From Nocardia abscessus (GTDB lineage: Bacteria; Actinomycetota; Actinomycetes; Mycobacteriales; Mycobacteriaceae): a stretch of 64,000 nt of DNA. A program made the position numbers and the translations under genes. Positions 26,596-36,300 of this stretch are shown here, piece by piece. A model generated the notes under the pieces. It ran no database searches and was not told the origin of the DNA. It worked only from the letters and a program-made list of their open reading frames with translations. The stretch lies in assembly GCF_015477775.1 (NCBI RefSeq), contig NZ_JADLQO010000004.1:434001-498000 (forward strand). Reading direction: 5' to 3'. Position 1 is the first letter of the stretch. Each line of letters opens with the position of its first letter.

Positions 26596-27342
26596 GTGAC
26601 TCTCTCGCCCCCCGCCGACCAGTACTTCCTCTCCGGCACGTTCAACTTCCGAGACACCGGCGGGCTGCGCACCGACGACGGCGCCAAGGTCCGCCCCGGC
26701 GTCCTGCTGCGCTCGGCCCAGCTGAGCGGACTCGACGAGACCGGCCACGCCGCGCTGCGCGAACTGGGCGTCAGCGATGTGCACGACCTGCGCGGACAGC
26801 GCGAGATCGACCACATGGGCGCCGACCTGCTCCCCTCCGGCGTCCGGCTGACCGTCACGCCGTTCGACTCGCGGATGGCCGAGGCGCCGCCGCACGAGGC
26901 GACCGCGCGGACCGCCTACACGCACATGCTCGAGGTCTACCGGATGTTCCCGGCACTACCCGAGGCGCATGCCGCCATCGTCTCCCTCGCCGAGTCCATC
27001 GTGCGCGGAGACGGCGCCGTGCTGGTGCACTGCGCGGCGGGCAAGGACCGCACCGGCTGGGCCGTCGCGACCCTGCTGCGCGCGGTCGGCGTCACCGAGG
27101 ACGACGTGCAGGCCGACTACCTGCTCAGCAACGGGGCCATCCCCGCGCTGCGCGCCGTCATGACGACGAAACTGCTCGCCGGCGAGGAAGTCTCGGTCGA
27201 CCTGCTCGGCGTGCGCGAGGAGTACCTCGACATCGCCACCGCGTCGATGCGCGAGCTGCACGGCGGCCTGCACGGTTATCTCGCGACCGCCGGGCTGACG
27301 CCGGAACTGCTCGCGCGGCTGCGCGAGCGCATGCTCGAGTGA
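26596..27342 (+). CDS. tyrosine-protein phosphatase, PtpB/Y_phosphatase3 type
   Basis: 248 residues from GTG 26596. TAGCCT ends six bases before it and there is no Shine-Dalgarno, so the mRNA is probably leaderless. The protein opens with FNFRDTGGLRTDDGAKVRPG, typical of this family, and carries the phosphatase P-loop VLVHCAAGKDRTGWAV (nucleophile Cys near residue 145, Arg of the Cx5R loop). Upstream LGVSDVHDLRGQREI supplies the conserved Asp/Arg region. Related actinobacterial enzymes act on phosphotyrosine and phosphoinositides, and the M. tuberculosis member PtpB is secreted into host cells. No signal peptide is seen here. Convergent with the acyl-CoA synthetase gene, 7 bases apart. Confidence 0.92.
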   Translation: MTLSPPADQYFLSGTFNFRDTGGLRTDDGAKVRPGVLLRSAQLSGLDETGHAALRELGVSDVHDLRGQREIDHMGADLLPSGVRLTVTPFDSRMAEAPPHEATARTAYTHMLEVYRMFPALPEAHAAIVSLAESIVRGDGAVLVHCAAGKDRTGWAVATLLRAVGVTEDDVQADYLLSNGAIPALRAVMTTKLLAGEEVSVDLLGVREEYLDIATASMRELHGGLHGYLATAGLTPELLARLRERMLE

Positions 27343-27349
27343 GACCGGC

Positions 27350-28609
27350 TCACTCGACCGGCGCCGCCGCTCCCCTGCGCACCAAGCCGTCGGCGTCGAT
27401 GGTCACCTGATCGCCGGTGTGGAACCAGGTTCCGGTGAACCGCGCCGCCGTCGTGGTGGGGTCGTTCCAATAGCGCGGCGTGATGTTCGGCCCGCGGCAC
27501 AGCAGTTCGCCGCGCCCCGCCTTCGCCTTGGGACCCCAGAGCGCCAATTCCGTACCGCCGAACGGGAATCCGAGCACCGCGGCCGCGTCGGCCGGGTCGG
27601 CGTCCTGCTCGGCGTCGTCCACCGCGAGGCCGATGCCGCTGGTCTCGGTCGCGCCCCACACCGACCACTGCCGCGCCTCGGGAAACACGCCGCGCAGCTC
27701 GGTGGTGAGGTCGACCGGAGCGAACGCGGACGCGGCCCGTTCGGCACGATGACCGGCTTTGCTGATCCGCGCGATGCCATCGGTGCACAGTCCCTCGGCG
27801 CGCAGATCCGCCAGTTCGGGCAGCAGGCCCGCGAAGATGCGCGGCGTCGCGGAGACCATGTCGACCCGCTCGGCGGTGATGGCTTCGGCCAGACCGCGCG
27901 CGTCCCGGGCGAGCACGACGGTGCCGCCGACGGCGAAGGTCGGCAACAGCTGGTCCACACAGCCACTGGCGTGCGCCAACGGCAGCAGCACCAGGTTGCG
28001 CAGGCCGTCGGTGGGCAGATCCAGCGCCGCGACCACCGAGCGCACTGCGGACAGCAGATTCTCGTTGGTCAGCTCCACGCCCTTGGGCGTGCAGGCCCCG
28101 CTGGTGTAGCACAGCAGCGCCAAGTCGCCGAGCGACGCACCGTCATCGATGTAGGCGGCGCCGTCCGGGAACTCGCTCTCGGAGCCCTTGCGTCCGAGCA
28201 CGAAATCGGCACGGCTATCGGCGATCACGCGCTCGGCCATCGCCTCGGGCAGCCCGTCGGGCACCAGCACCGGTACCGCGCCGCTGAGCAAGGCGCCGAG
28301 GAAGGCCTGCACCCAGCGCACGCCCGCGGGCGTGCGGATCGCGATCCGGTCGCCGTATCCGATGCCGTGCTCCTGCAAGCCGCCCGCGATCCGGGAGGCG
28401 GAGTGCCACAGCTCGCGGTAGGTCAGGCGCGGGCCGCCGACTTCGACCACGGCTTCGCGAGTGGCGAACGCGTGCACTTGCAGATCCAGGAGTTCGGTCA
28501 GCGCGGGTGTGAGGTTTCCGTAGCGCAGCACCCCGTCGACGCCCCGGGCTAGCGGGTTGTCCCAGGCGTGTGGGCCGGTGAGGGGATATTCGACGAGCAA
28601 CTGCGACAT
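27350..28609 (-). CDS. acyl-CoA synthetase N-terminal domain protein, C-terminal domain absent
   Basis: 419 residues, with GGAGGACGA just upstream of the ATG. The large N-terminal domain of an ANL enzyme is present: LTYRELWHSASRIAGGLQEH, LALLCYTSGACTPKGVELT (a variant of the TSGTTGxPKG loop), a PLAHASG segment, SVWGATETSG as A5, and a hinge-type TWFHTGDQVTIDADGLVRRG. The protein then stops after six more residues, just where the GRxKD motif and the mobile C-terminal domain with the catalytic Lys should follow; relatives are around 500 residues. It may carry out only part of the reaction, may need a partner, or may be decayed. Upstream neighbour on the same strand is an enoyl-CoA hydratase. 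Confidence 0.82.
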   Translation of the reverse strand: MSQLLVEYPLTGPHAWDNPLARGVDGVLRYGNLTPALTELLDLQVHAFATREAVVEVGGPRLTYRELWHSASRIAGGLQEHGIGYGDRIAIRTPAGVRWVQAFLGALLSGAVPVLVPDGLPEAMAERVIADSRADFVLGRKGSESEFPDGAAYIDDGASLGDLALLCYTSGACTPKGVELTNENLLSAVRSVVAALDLPTDGLRNLVLLPLAHASGCVDQLLPTFAVGGTVVLARDARGLAEAITAERVDMVSATPRIFAGLLPELADLRAEGLCTDGIARISKAGHRAERAASAFAPVDLTTELRGVFPEARQWSVWGATETSGIGLAVDDAEQDADPADAAAVLGFPFGGTELALWGPKAKAGRGELLCRGPNITPRYWNDPTTTAARFTGTWFHTGDQVTIDADGLVRRGAAAPVE

Positions 28610-28701
28610 TCGTCCTCCGCGTGCCTCGAGGTATCAGGCACTGCGACTATATGACGCATGTCACAACTTCGCTGCGATAGGCGATGAACGTGTCCTAGCT
28701 G

Positions 28702-29496
28702 TCACCGCCCGGTGTAGCGAGCCTTCCCCGGCCCCTGCTCGAGGAAACTGCGCACGCCGCCCTTCAGGTCCTCGGTGTCGAACAGCATTCCGGACACCTC
28801 CGGCGTCACCGAATCCGCGTGTGCCACACCGCCGGAACGCCAGGCCTCGATGATCTTCTTGGTCGCCGCGTTCGCCTTCGTCGGGCCCCCGGCCAGCCGG
28901 TGGGTCAGGGCCCGCGCGGCGGCGTCGAGGTCCTCGTGCACGGCGTTCACCACGCCCCACTCGGCCATGGTCGCCGCGTCGTAGAGGTCGCCGGTCATCA
29001 CGAACTCGCGGGCCCGGCCCGAACCCGCGCGCTCGGCGAGGCGCTGCGGACCGCCCATCGACGGGGTCAGCCCGACCACGATCTCCACCAGTCCGAACTT
29101 CGCCTTCGGCGCCGCCAGGAGGATGTCGCAGGCGAGCGCGATCTCGAAGGCCGCGGTCAGGGTCAATCCGTGCGCGGCGAACACCACCGGGCACGGCAGC
29201 GCCTCCAGCGGATGGATGATCTGCGCGAACAGGGTGCGCCACAACTCGGCGCCCTGCTCCGGGGACAAACCGTCGAAGACGTGCACGTCCACGCCGCCGG
29301 ACACCACCTTGCCCTCGGCGCGCAGCAGCACCGCCCGCGGCGGCCGCGCCGACAGGTCGGCGATATCGGCGATCAGCGCGTCCAGCATGGCCCGATCGAA
29401 GAGATTGAGCGGCGGATGGGCGAGCGTGAGGGTCGCGACCTCCGCGCCACCGTCGGTGAAGTCTCGTTCCAGCCGGGTCGCCTTCGTTTCACTCAT
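28702..29496 (-). CDS. enoyl-CoA hydratase/isomerase family protein
   Basis: 264 residues of crotonase fold: VATLTLAHPPLNLFDRAM, the first oxyanion segment RAVLLRAEGKVVSGGVDVHVF, PCPVVFAAHGLTLTAAFEIA with the second oxyanion contact, CDILLAAPKAKFGLVEIVVG, and PSMGGPQRLAERAGSGRARE. The position of the second catalytic Glu reads differently (LTPSMGG), so hydratase chemistry is plausible but another crotonase reaction is possible. Length is normal. It is 92 bases upstream of the truncated acyl-CoA synthetase on the same strand, which suggests fatty-acyl or aromatic-acid metabolism, and is divergent from the glutathionyl-hydroquinone-reductase-like gene. Confidence 0.88.
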   Translation of the reverse strand: MSETKATRLERDFTDGGAEVATLTLAHPPLNLFDRAMLDALIADIADLSARPPRAVLLRAEGKVVSGGVDVHVFDGLSPEQGAELWRTLFAQIIHPLEALPCPVVFAAHGLTLTAAFEIALACDILLAAPKAKFGLVEIVVGLTPSMGGPQRLAERAGSGRAREFVMTGDLYDAATMAEWGVVNAVHEDLDAAARALTHRLAGGPTKANAATKKIIEAWRSGGVAHADSVTPEVSGMLFDTEDLKGGVRSFLEQGPGKARYTGR

Positions 29497-29528
29497 CCGG
29501 TCAGCGTACGAGGTCGATCTGGAAGACT

Positions 29529-30560
29529 GTGGACGTGATCAAGTCGGCCAGTGAAAGCGGTTCCTACGTCGAGCCCGGCGAGTTCAAGAGGGACACGAAC
29601 TACATCACCACCCGGATCACGGCCGACGGCCGCGACGGCTACCCCGTCGAGCCGGGGCGCTACCGGCTCGTCGCGGCTCGCGCCTGCCCGTGGGCCAACC
29701 GAACGCTGATCGTGCGCCGTCTGCTCGGGCTCGAGCCGGTGCTCTCGCTCGGCCTGTGCGGGCCCACGCACGACAAACTCAGCTGGACCTTCGATCTGGA
29801 TCCCGGCGGCGTCGACCCGGTACTCGGCATTCCGCGGCTGCGCGACGCCTACCTGGCCCGGTTCCCGGACTACCCGCGCGGCATCACGGTGCCCGCCGTC
29901 GTGGACGTGCCGACCGGGCAGGTCGTCACCAACGACTACGCGCAGATCACGCTCGACTTCTCCACCGAGTGGACCGAGCACCACCGGCCCGGCGCACCGC
30001 AGTTGTATCCCGAACCGCTGCGCGCGGAGATCGACGAGGTGAGCCTCGCGGTGTTCCGCGACGTCAACAACGGCGTCTACCGTTGCGGGTTCGCCGGGGC
30101 GCAGGACGCCTACGACGCCGCCTACGACCGGCTCTTCCACCGGCTGGACTGGCTGTCGGAACGCCTTGCCGGACAACGCTATCTGGTCGGCGACACGATC
30201 ACCGAGGCGGACGTGCGGCTGTTCACCACGCTGGTCCGCTTCGACGCCGTGTACCACGGGCACTTCAAGTGCAACCGGTCCAAGCTCGCCGAGATGCCGG
30301 TGCTGTGGGCGTACGCGCGCGATCTGTACCAGACCCCCGGCTTCGGCGACACGATCGACTTCGAGCAGATCAAGAGGCACTACTACGTCGTGCACACGGA
30401 CATCAACCCGACGGGAATCATCCCCAAGGGCCCGGATCTGGCGAACTGGCTGACCCCGCACGGCCGAGAGGCCCTCGGCGGCAGTCCCTTCGGCGACGGA
30501 ACCCCGCCGCCCCCTCCGGCGCTGGCCGAACGCGTGCCCGCGATCCACGCACCCGCGTAA
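29529..30560 (+). CDS. glutathionyl-hydroquinone-reductase-type (ECM4/YqjG) transferase
   Basis: 343 residues from GTG 29529; a second GTG two codons later is an alternative. The thioredoxin-like domain carries the active-site Cys in LVAARACPWANRTLIVRRLL (about residue 55-60), then SWTFDLDP, ITVPAVVDVPTGQVVTNDYA for substrate and thiol binding, and a helical C-terminal domain with RYLVGDTITEADVRLFTTLV and FKCNRSKL. This is the Xi-class glutathione transferase layout that reduces S-glutathionyl hydroquinones. Actinobacteria use mycothiol rather than glutathione, so the natural thiol is probably mycothiol (inference). The last 40 residues are Pro/Ala-rich. Confidence 0.88.
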   Translation: MDVIKSASESGSYVEPGEFKRDTNYITTRITADGRDGYPVEPGRYRLVAARACPWANRTLIVRRLLGLEPVLSLGLCGPTHDKLSWTFDLDPGGVDPVLGIPRLRDAYLARFPDYPRGITVPAVVDVPTGQVVTNDYAQITLDFSTEWTEHHRPGAPQLYPEPLRAEIDEVSLAVFRDVNNGVYRCGFAGAQDAYDAAYDRLFHRLDWLSERLAGQRYLVGDTITEADVRLFTTLVRFDAVYHGHFKCNRSKLAEMPVLWAYARDLYQTPGFGDTIDFEQIKRHYYVVHTDINPTGIIPKGPDLANWLTPHGREALGGSPFGDGTPPPPPALAERVPAIHAPA

Positions 30561-30765
30561 CGGACGAAGTCCGACGGAGACCGCGCCGGGCCGGGCGAAG
30601 GCGAGGCAGCGGCGTAACGAACGCAGCCGGACGACATCCATCCGGTCGAAAGCAGGCGGCCGCCGGTGGAACCGATCCGCCTGGGTACTTCGTTGTCATG
30701 ACGAGCTGACGGCAACCGGTGCCATACAGTTCTACTCAGCAGACCGGAAGAGGAGGATGCCGCCG

Positions 30766-31497
30766 ATGCTCAAAGGCGCGTTCGAGAAGACGGTGGTCGA
30801 ACTGCTCGACACCGGGTCCCGCCTGCAGGCCCCCGCGGTCGCCAAGTACGTGGACCGAATCCGCCGCTCCCACCCGGACGAGAGTCCCGCGCAGATCATC
30901 GAACGGTTGGAGAAGCAGTACCTGCTCGCGGTGACCGGCAGCGGCAGCGCGGTCGGCGCGACCGCCGCCTTCCCCGGCGTCGGCACCGTCGCGGCCATCG
31001 CCGCGGTGAGTGCCGAGACCACCTTCTTCATGGAGGCTTCGGCGGTGTTCACCCTGGCGGTCGCCTCGGTGCACGGCATCGCGCCGGAGGACCAGGAGCA
31101 GCGCAGGGCGCTGGTGCTGGCCGTCGTGCTGGGCGAGAGCGGCATGCAGATCGTCCAGAAGAGCGTCGGCACCTCGGCGAAGAACTGGGGCACGGCCTTC
31201 GCCAGCCGAATTCCCGGGCTGTCGCGCATGAACGATTCGCTGTTGAAGCGGTTCATCATCCGGTTCATCACCAAGCGCGCCGCGCTGATGGCAGGCAAAG
31301 TGCTGCCCGCGGGCATCGGCGCCGTGATCGGCGGGGCGGGCAACCGCGCGCTGGGCAAGGCCACGATCACCAACGCGCGCAAGGCCTTCGGGCCGCCGCC
31401 GCGCACCTGGCCCGTCGACCGAAACCTGGTCATCGACGCCGATCCGCTCACCGCGATCGACCCGGCGAAGCCGCAACCTCCGGCCACGCCACGATGA
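30766..31497 (+). CDS. EcsC-like membrane-associated protein of unknown function
   Basis: 243 residues from ATG 30766, chosen because GAGGAGG is correctly spaced from it but abuts the earlier ATG 30757. The middle has hydrophobic Gly/Ala-rich stretches: LAVTGSGSAVGATAAFPGVG with TVAAIAAVSAETTFFMEASA, and later AALMAGKVLPAGIGAVIGGA with GNRALG, resembling the membrane-inserted segments of EcsC-family proteins. No catalytic motif is visible. It overlaps the ABC ATPase gene by four bases (ATGA), so it is probably made together with that transporter; EcsC is likewise encoded with an ABC transporter in Bacillus. Family assignment is moderate, function unknown. Confidence 0.6.
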   Translation: MLKGAFEKTVVELLDTGSRLQAPAVAKYVDRIRRSHPDESPAQIIERLEKQYLLAVTGSGSAVGATAAFPGVGTVAAIAAVSAETTFFMEASAVFTLAVASVHGIAPEDQEQRRALVLAVVLGESGMQIVQKSVGTSAKNWGTAFASRIPGLSRMNDSLLKRFIIRFITKRAALMAGKVLPAGIGAVIGGAGNRALGKATITNARKAFGPPPRTWPVDRNLVIDADPLTAIDPAKPQPPATPR

Positions 31498-32480
31498 GCG
31501 GGGCGCGGCCGGTCGCGTTCGCGGTCCGGGGACTGACCAAGCGGTACGACCTGGCGACCGCCGTGACGGACGTCAGCTTCACCGTGCCCTCCGGCGCCGT
31601 CGCCGCGCTGGTGGGTCCGCGCGGTGCGGGCAAGACCACGATCCTGCGGGTGCTGCTCGGTCTGCTCGCCCCCACCTCCGGCTCCGCGTCCGTCGGCGGC
31701 CCCGGTTCCCGGCGAGAGGGCGTCGGCTCCGCGGACGCGATCGGCGGCGTGCTCGCGCCCCGCGGGTTGCATCCGGCGCGCACGGCGCGAGACCACCTGT
31801 GGATCTACGCCGCCGCGGCGGGCGTCGCCGACAGCCGGGTGGCCGAGGTGCTCGAGCTCGTCGGTCTGGACGAACAGGCCACGACGAAGATCCGCGCCCT
31901 GTCGATCGGACAGCAGACGAGGCTGGCCCTGGCCACCGCGCTGCTCGGCGATCCGCCGCTGCTGGTGCTCGATGAGCCGATGGACGGGCTCGACGCGGCC
32001 GAACGCGGCTGGCTGCACGATTTCCTGCGCAAGCACGCCCGTCGCGGCGGTAGTGCCCTGCTGACCAGCGAAAGCCTCGGCGCTGTCCTGCCGGGCGCGG
32101 ACCAGCTGATCGTGCTGCACGAGGGCATGGTGGCCTATCAGGGCACCCCCGCGCGATTGCGGCGCGGGCATCCGGACCGGCTGGTCGTCGCGGCGTCCAC
32201 CCCGATCGCACTGGCCACCATGCTCGCGGCAGAGGGATTCACCGACGCGGTGATCCGGCCCGACGGCCGTCTGGCCGTCGCCGAAGCGAGCGAAGCGCAG
32301 ATCAGAGCCGCGGCCACCGCGGCTCAGGTGCGGATCGACAGCATCGTCCCCGACCCGATCCACCCCGACCGGGTGCTCGCGTCGCTGACCAAACCCAGCG
32401 CCGCGCCCGCGCCGCCCTATCCGGGCCTCGCCGCGCCCGGCCCCCCGCCAACGCCGACGCCCTACGGGATTCCACGATGA
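31494..32480 (+). CDS. ABC-2 type transporter ATP-binding protein
   Basis: 328 residues. ABC motifs: Walker A LVGPRGAGKTTILRVLLGLL (about 42-61), signature ALSIGQQTRLALATALLG, Walker B LLVLDEPMDGLD (about 160-171). The switch His is replaced: the expected SSH reads LLTSESLGAV, so ATP turnover may be altered. The C-terminal 100 residues hold the extra domain common to drug/antibiotic exporters and end in a Pro-rich tail. It overlaps the EcsC-like gene and the permease gene by four bases each, giving a compact three-gene export unit. Substrate unknown. Confidence 0.88.
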   Translation: MSGARPVAFAVRGLTKRYDLATAVTDVSFTVPSGAVAALVGPRGAGKTTILRVLLGLLAPTSGSASVGGPGSRREGVGSADAIGGVLAPRGLHPARTARDHLWIYAAAAGVADSRVAEVLELVGLDEQATTKIRALSIGQQTRLALATALLGDPPLLVLDEPMDGLDAAERGWLHDFLRKHARRGGSALLTSESLGAVLPGADQLIVLHEGMVAYQGTPARLRRGHPDRLVVAASTPIALATMLAAEGFTDAVIRPDGRLAVAEASEAQIRAAATAAQVRIDSIVPDPIHPDRVLASLTKPSAAPAPPYPGLAAPGPPPTPTPYGIPR

Positions 32481-33259
32481 TCGCCATCCTGCCCGCGGAC
32501 CTGGTGCCGAACGTCGACTCCGAGGTCCGCAAGATCGTCACTCTGCCACGCGTCCGGGCGCTCGCCGGTGCGCTGGTCGCCGTGGCGCTGTTCGCGAGCC
32601 TCGCGTCGGCGAGCCTGGCCGGACCGCCGGATCCGCGCGGGCAGCCCGCCACCGGCGCGGCGACGATCGGGCTCTACGTCGGCCTCGCACTGGTCGCGCT
32701 GGCGGCCGCGGTTTTCGGCGCGGTGGGCAGCGGCGCGGAGTACCGGTATCACAGCATGGCCGTGACCGCGCTGTTCACCGCCGACCGCGACCGGCTCGCC
32801 GCCGCGAAGTTCCTGGTCATCGGATGCTCCGCGCTGGCGGCGGCGGTAGCGGTGGAATTGGTGTCGATCGGCGCGCTGTTCGGCGTCGGTCGCGGCAAGG
32901 TCTCCGTCACCGGGGAGTTGTTCGCGGTGCTGGGCGGCGGACTGCTCGCCGCGGTCTGCTGGTCGCTGATCGGCGCGAGCGCGGGCATCCTCCTGCGGTC
33001 CTCGACCAGGGCGGTGACGCTGCTGCTCGGCTGGATCGTGCTCGCGGAACCCTTGCTCTGGCTGATCGCGCGCGGCCTCGGCATCCCGGGCGTGGTCACC
33101 CTGCTGCCCGTCTCCGCCAGCGTCGGCGCCGTCGCCGTCGGCTCCTACCCCGACAGCGATCTGCTCGCGCCCACCCCCGTCGCCGTCGTGGTGCTGCTGC
33201 TGTGGACCATCGGCCTGGGTGCGGCGAGCTGGTGGAGCCTGCGCACCCGCGATCTGTGA
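32477..33259 (+). CDS. ABC-2 type transporter permease
   Basis: 260 residues with about six hydrophobic helices: residues around 28-50, 62-85, 112-140 (FLVIGCSALAAAVAVELVSI), 150-172 (FAVLGGGLLAAVCWSLIGAS), 180-205 (VTLLLGWIVLAEPLLWLIAR) and 235-252 (TPVAVVVLLLWTIGLG). The first 25 residues (VPNVDSEVRKIVTLPRVRAL) look like the membrane-facing start usual for ABC-2 exporters. The SEVRKIVT lead and AEYRYHSMAVTALFTADRDR loop are seen in many actinobacterial permeases of this type. It pairs with the preceding ATPase (ATGA overlap). Substrate unknown. Confidence 0.82.
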   Translation: MIAILPADLVPNVDSEVRKIVTLPRVRALAGALVAVALFASLASASLAGPPDPRGQPATGAATIGLYVGLALVALAAAVFGAVGSGAEYRYHSMAVTALFTADRDRLAAAKFLVIGCSALAAAVAVELVSIGALFGVGRGKVSVTGELFAVLGGGLLAAVCWSLIGASAGILLRSSTRAVTLLLGWIVLAEPLLWLIARGLGIPGVVTLLPVSASVGAVAVGSYPDSDLLAPTPVAVVVLLLWTIGLGAASWWSLRTRDL

Positions 33260-33346
33260 TCCGAGGACGGACCGGGAACAACGAGATGTCGGCCGGTGTC
33301 GGTACCGTCGATGGCGAACACGGTGCGACGAAGGGGGCCGGCGGGC

Positions 33347-36300
33347 GTGGACGGGGGACGAAGACCGGGGTGGATGCGCAGGCTGTGGGCCGAGTGCCTA
33401 CCGCACCGCGCGGTGCTGGCCGGCCTCTCCGCGGCGGTGCTCGGCGGGGCGATCGTCGAGACCGCGGGGCCCCTGCTGACCAAACGGGCCATCGACGCGG
33501 CGGGTATCGGTGACACGAGAACGATCAGCGCCGTCGCGGCGCTGATCCTGGTGCTGGCGGTGAGCCGGTCCGCGGCCGGATTCGGGCGGCGCTGGCTGGC
33601 CGGACGGCTCTCCCTGGACGTGCAGCACGCGCTGCGGGTGAATCTGCTCGGCTCACTGCAGCGGCTGGACGGCGTCGGACAGGACACCCTGCGCACCGGG
33701 CAGGTGGTGTCGCGCTCGATCACCGATCTCCAGCTGGTCCAGGGCCTGATGGCGATGGTGCCGCTGTCGGGTATGGCACTGCTGGAATTCGGTCTCGCCG
33801 CCGGGGTGATGATCTGGCTCTCACCGCCGCTGGCCGCTGTGGCGCTGCTGGTGGTGCCCGCGATCGGCCTGGTGGTCTACCGCATGCGACCGCGCCTGCA
33901 CGCGGCGACCTGGTCCGCGCAGCAGCGCGCCGCCGATCTGGCCCAGCACGTCGAGGAGACGGTCACCGGTGTGCGGGTGGTCAAAGGCTTCGGCCAGGAA
34001 GCGCGGATGGTCGATCTGCTGGAGCGGCACGGTCGCAAGCTGTTCGCCGAGCGGATGCGCGCCGCCCGGATCGACGCCGGGTTCGCGCCGACCGTCTCGA
34101 CGATTCCGCAGGTCGGCATGGTCGCGGTCATCGCGCTCGGCGGGCTGCTCGCCCTGCACGGCAGCATCGGCATCGGCACCTTCGTCGCGTTCGCCGCCTA
34201 CGTCGCCGTCATGACCGGTACCGCGCGCATCCTCTCCTCGGTGATCGTCATGGCGCAGCTGACCCGAGCGGCGGCCGAGCGCGTGTTCCAGGTGATCGAC
34301 ACCGCGCCGGTCGTCGCCGACCCCGATCGTCCGGTCGAACTGCCGGACGGACCGCTCGGCATCGAGATCGATGCGCTCACCTTCGGCTTCGATCCCGACC
34401 AGCCCGTGCTGCGCGAACTGGACCTGCGCGTGCGGCCCGGCGAGACGGTGGCCGTCATCGGCCCCGCGGGGTCGGGCAAGTCCACGCTCGCCCTGCTGCT
34501 GCCCCGGTTCTACGCGCCGGACGCGGGCAGTATCCGGCTGTTCGCCGACACTGTCCCCGCCACCGGACTCCCACCGCGTGACGACCCGGCCGACGCGTTC
34601 GGCGCCGCGCACGCGAGCTCACGCGCCGCGACCCGCACCGCCGAGACCGTCGAGGTCGACATCGCCGACGTGCGCGCCGCCGACCTGCGCGCCGCCATCG
34701 GCGTCGTCTTCGACGACCCCTTCCTGTTCTCCGACACGATCGCGGCCAATATCGCGCTCGGGCGGCCGGACGCGACCGACGAGGAGATCCGCCGCGCGGC
34801 CGTGCAGGCCGCCGCCGACGAATTCATCGCCGAACTGCCCGACGGCTACGACACGGTGGTCGGCGAGCGCGGCCTCACCCTCTCCGGGGGTCAGCGACAG
34901 CGAATCGCGCTGGCGCGGGCGCTGCTGTCGCGCCCGCGGGTACTGGTGCTGGACGACGCCACCTCCGCGGTGGACGCGGTGACCGAGGCGGCGATCTTCG
35001 ACGCGCTGCCCGGCGACGGCGGCCGGACCACGCTGATCCTGGCGCATCGGGAGTCGACGCTCGCCCACGCCGACCGCGTGATCCGGTTGCCCGCTCCCGC
35101 CGCACCCCTCGCTCCGGAGCCGGAGGTGGTCGCGAGCAAGCGAGCGGTCAGCGGTTCCGCCCGCCGCTTCGCGGGCGCGGCGGCCGACATCAGCGAGACC
35201 CCCGAGCTGCGCCGGAACATCGAACTCCTCCCGCCCGCCACCGAGCAGCCGGGCCTGCACGCGGAAGGTCTGCGCGAGCCGGACCCCCGCTTCCGGCTGG
35301 CCCGCATGCTGCGCCCCGTTCGCGGGCTGGTGCTGACGGTGATAGCGCTGCTGACGGCGGACGCGGCGATCGCGCTCGCGTTCCCGCCGCTGGTGCGGTA
35401 CGCGATCGACGGCGGGGTGCTCGGCGACAACGCCGCGGCACTGGTCCGCGCGGCACTGCTCGGCGCGATCCTGGCCGCCGTGGGCTGGGCGGTCGGCGCG
35501 GCCACGACCTTGCTCACCGCGCGCACGGGCGAACGGGTGCTGTTCGGACTGCGGATCCGCAGCTTCGCGCATCTGCAACGGCTCGGGCTGGACTACTACG
35601 AACGCGAGCTGTCCGGGCGGATCATGACGCGGATGACCACCGACGTCGACGCCCTGTCGACGTTCCTGCAGACCGGCGTCGCCACCACCCTGGTCGGCTT
35701 GCTGACGCTGGCGGGCATCACGGTCGCGTTGCTGGTCATCGACGTCTCGCTGGCGCTGGTCGTGCTGTCGACGGTGCCCGCCCTGGCGATCGCGACAGTG
35801 CTGTTCCGGCGGGTGTCCTCCACCGCGTACACCGTCTCGCGGGAGCACGTGTCGGCGGTCAACGCCGACTTCCAGGAGAACGTGACGGGCTTGCGCGCGG
35901 TGCAGGCCAACCGGCACGAGCCGCGCGCCGCCCGGCGCTTCGCCGAATACTCCCAGCGCTACCGCAACAGCAGGTTGCGGGCCCAGCGGGCGATCGCGCT
36001 GTACTTCGCGTTCGTCGTCGGGTGGGCGGACGTCGCGTTGGCCGCGGTGGTGTTCTTCGGTGCGCGCGAGGTCGCCACCGGCGCGACCAGCGCGGGGACG
36101 CTGGTCGCGTTCGTGCTGTATCTCCAGTTGCTGTTCGTGCCGATCCTGCAGCTGTCCCAGGTCTTCGACAGCTACCAGCAGGCCAGGGTCGGCCTGCGCC
36201 GGATCGGGGACCTGCTGCGCACGCCCTCCTCGATCGCCGCCGATCCGGCCGAGCCGGTGCCGATAGACCAGGGGCTGCGTGGCGACGTGGCATTCGACGA

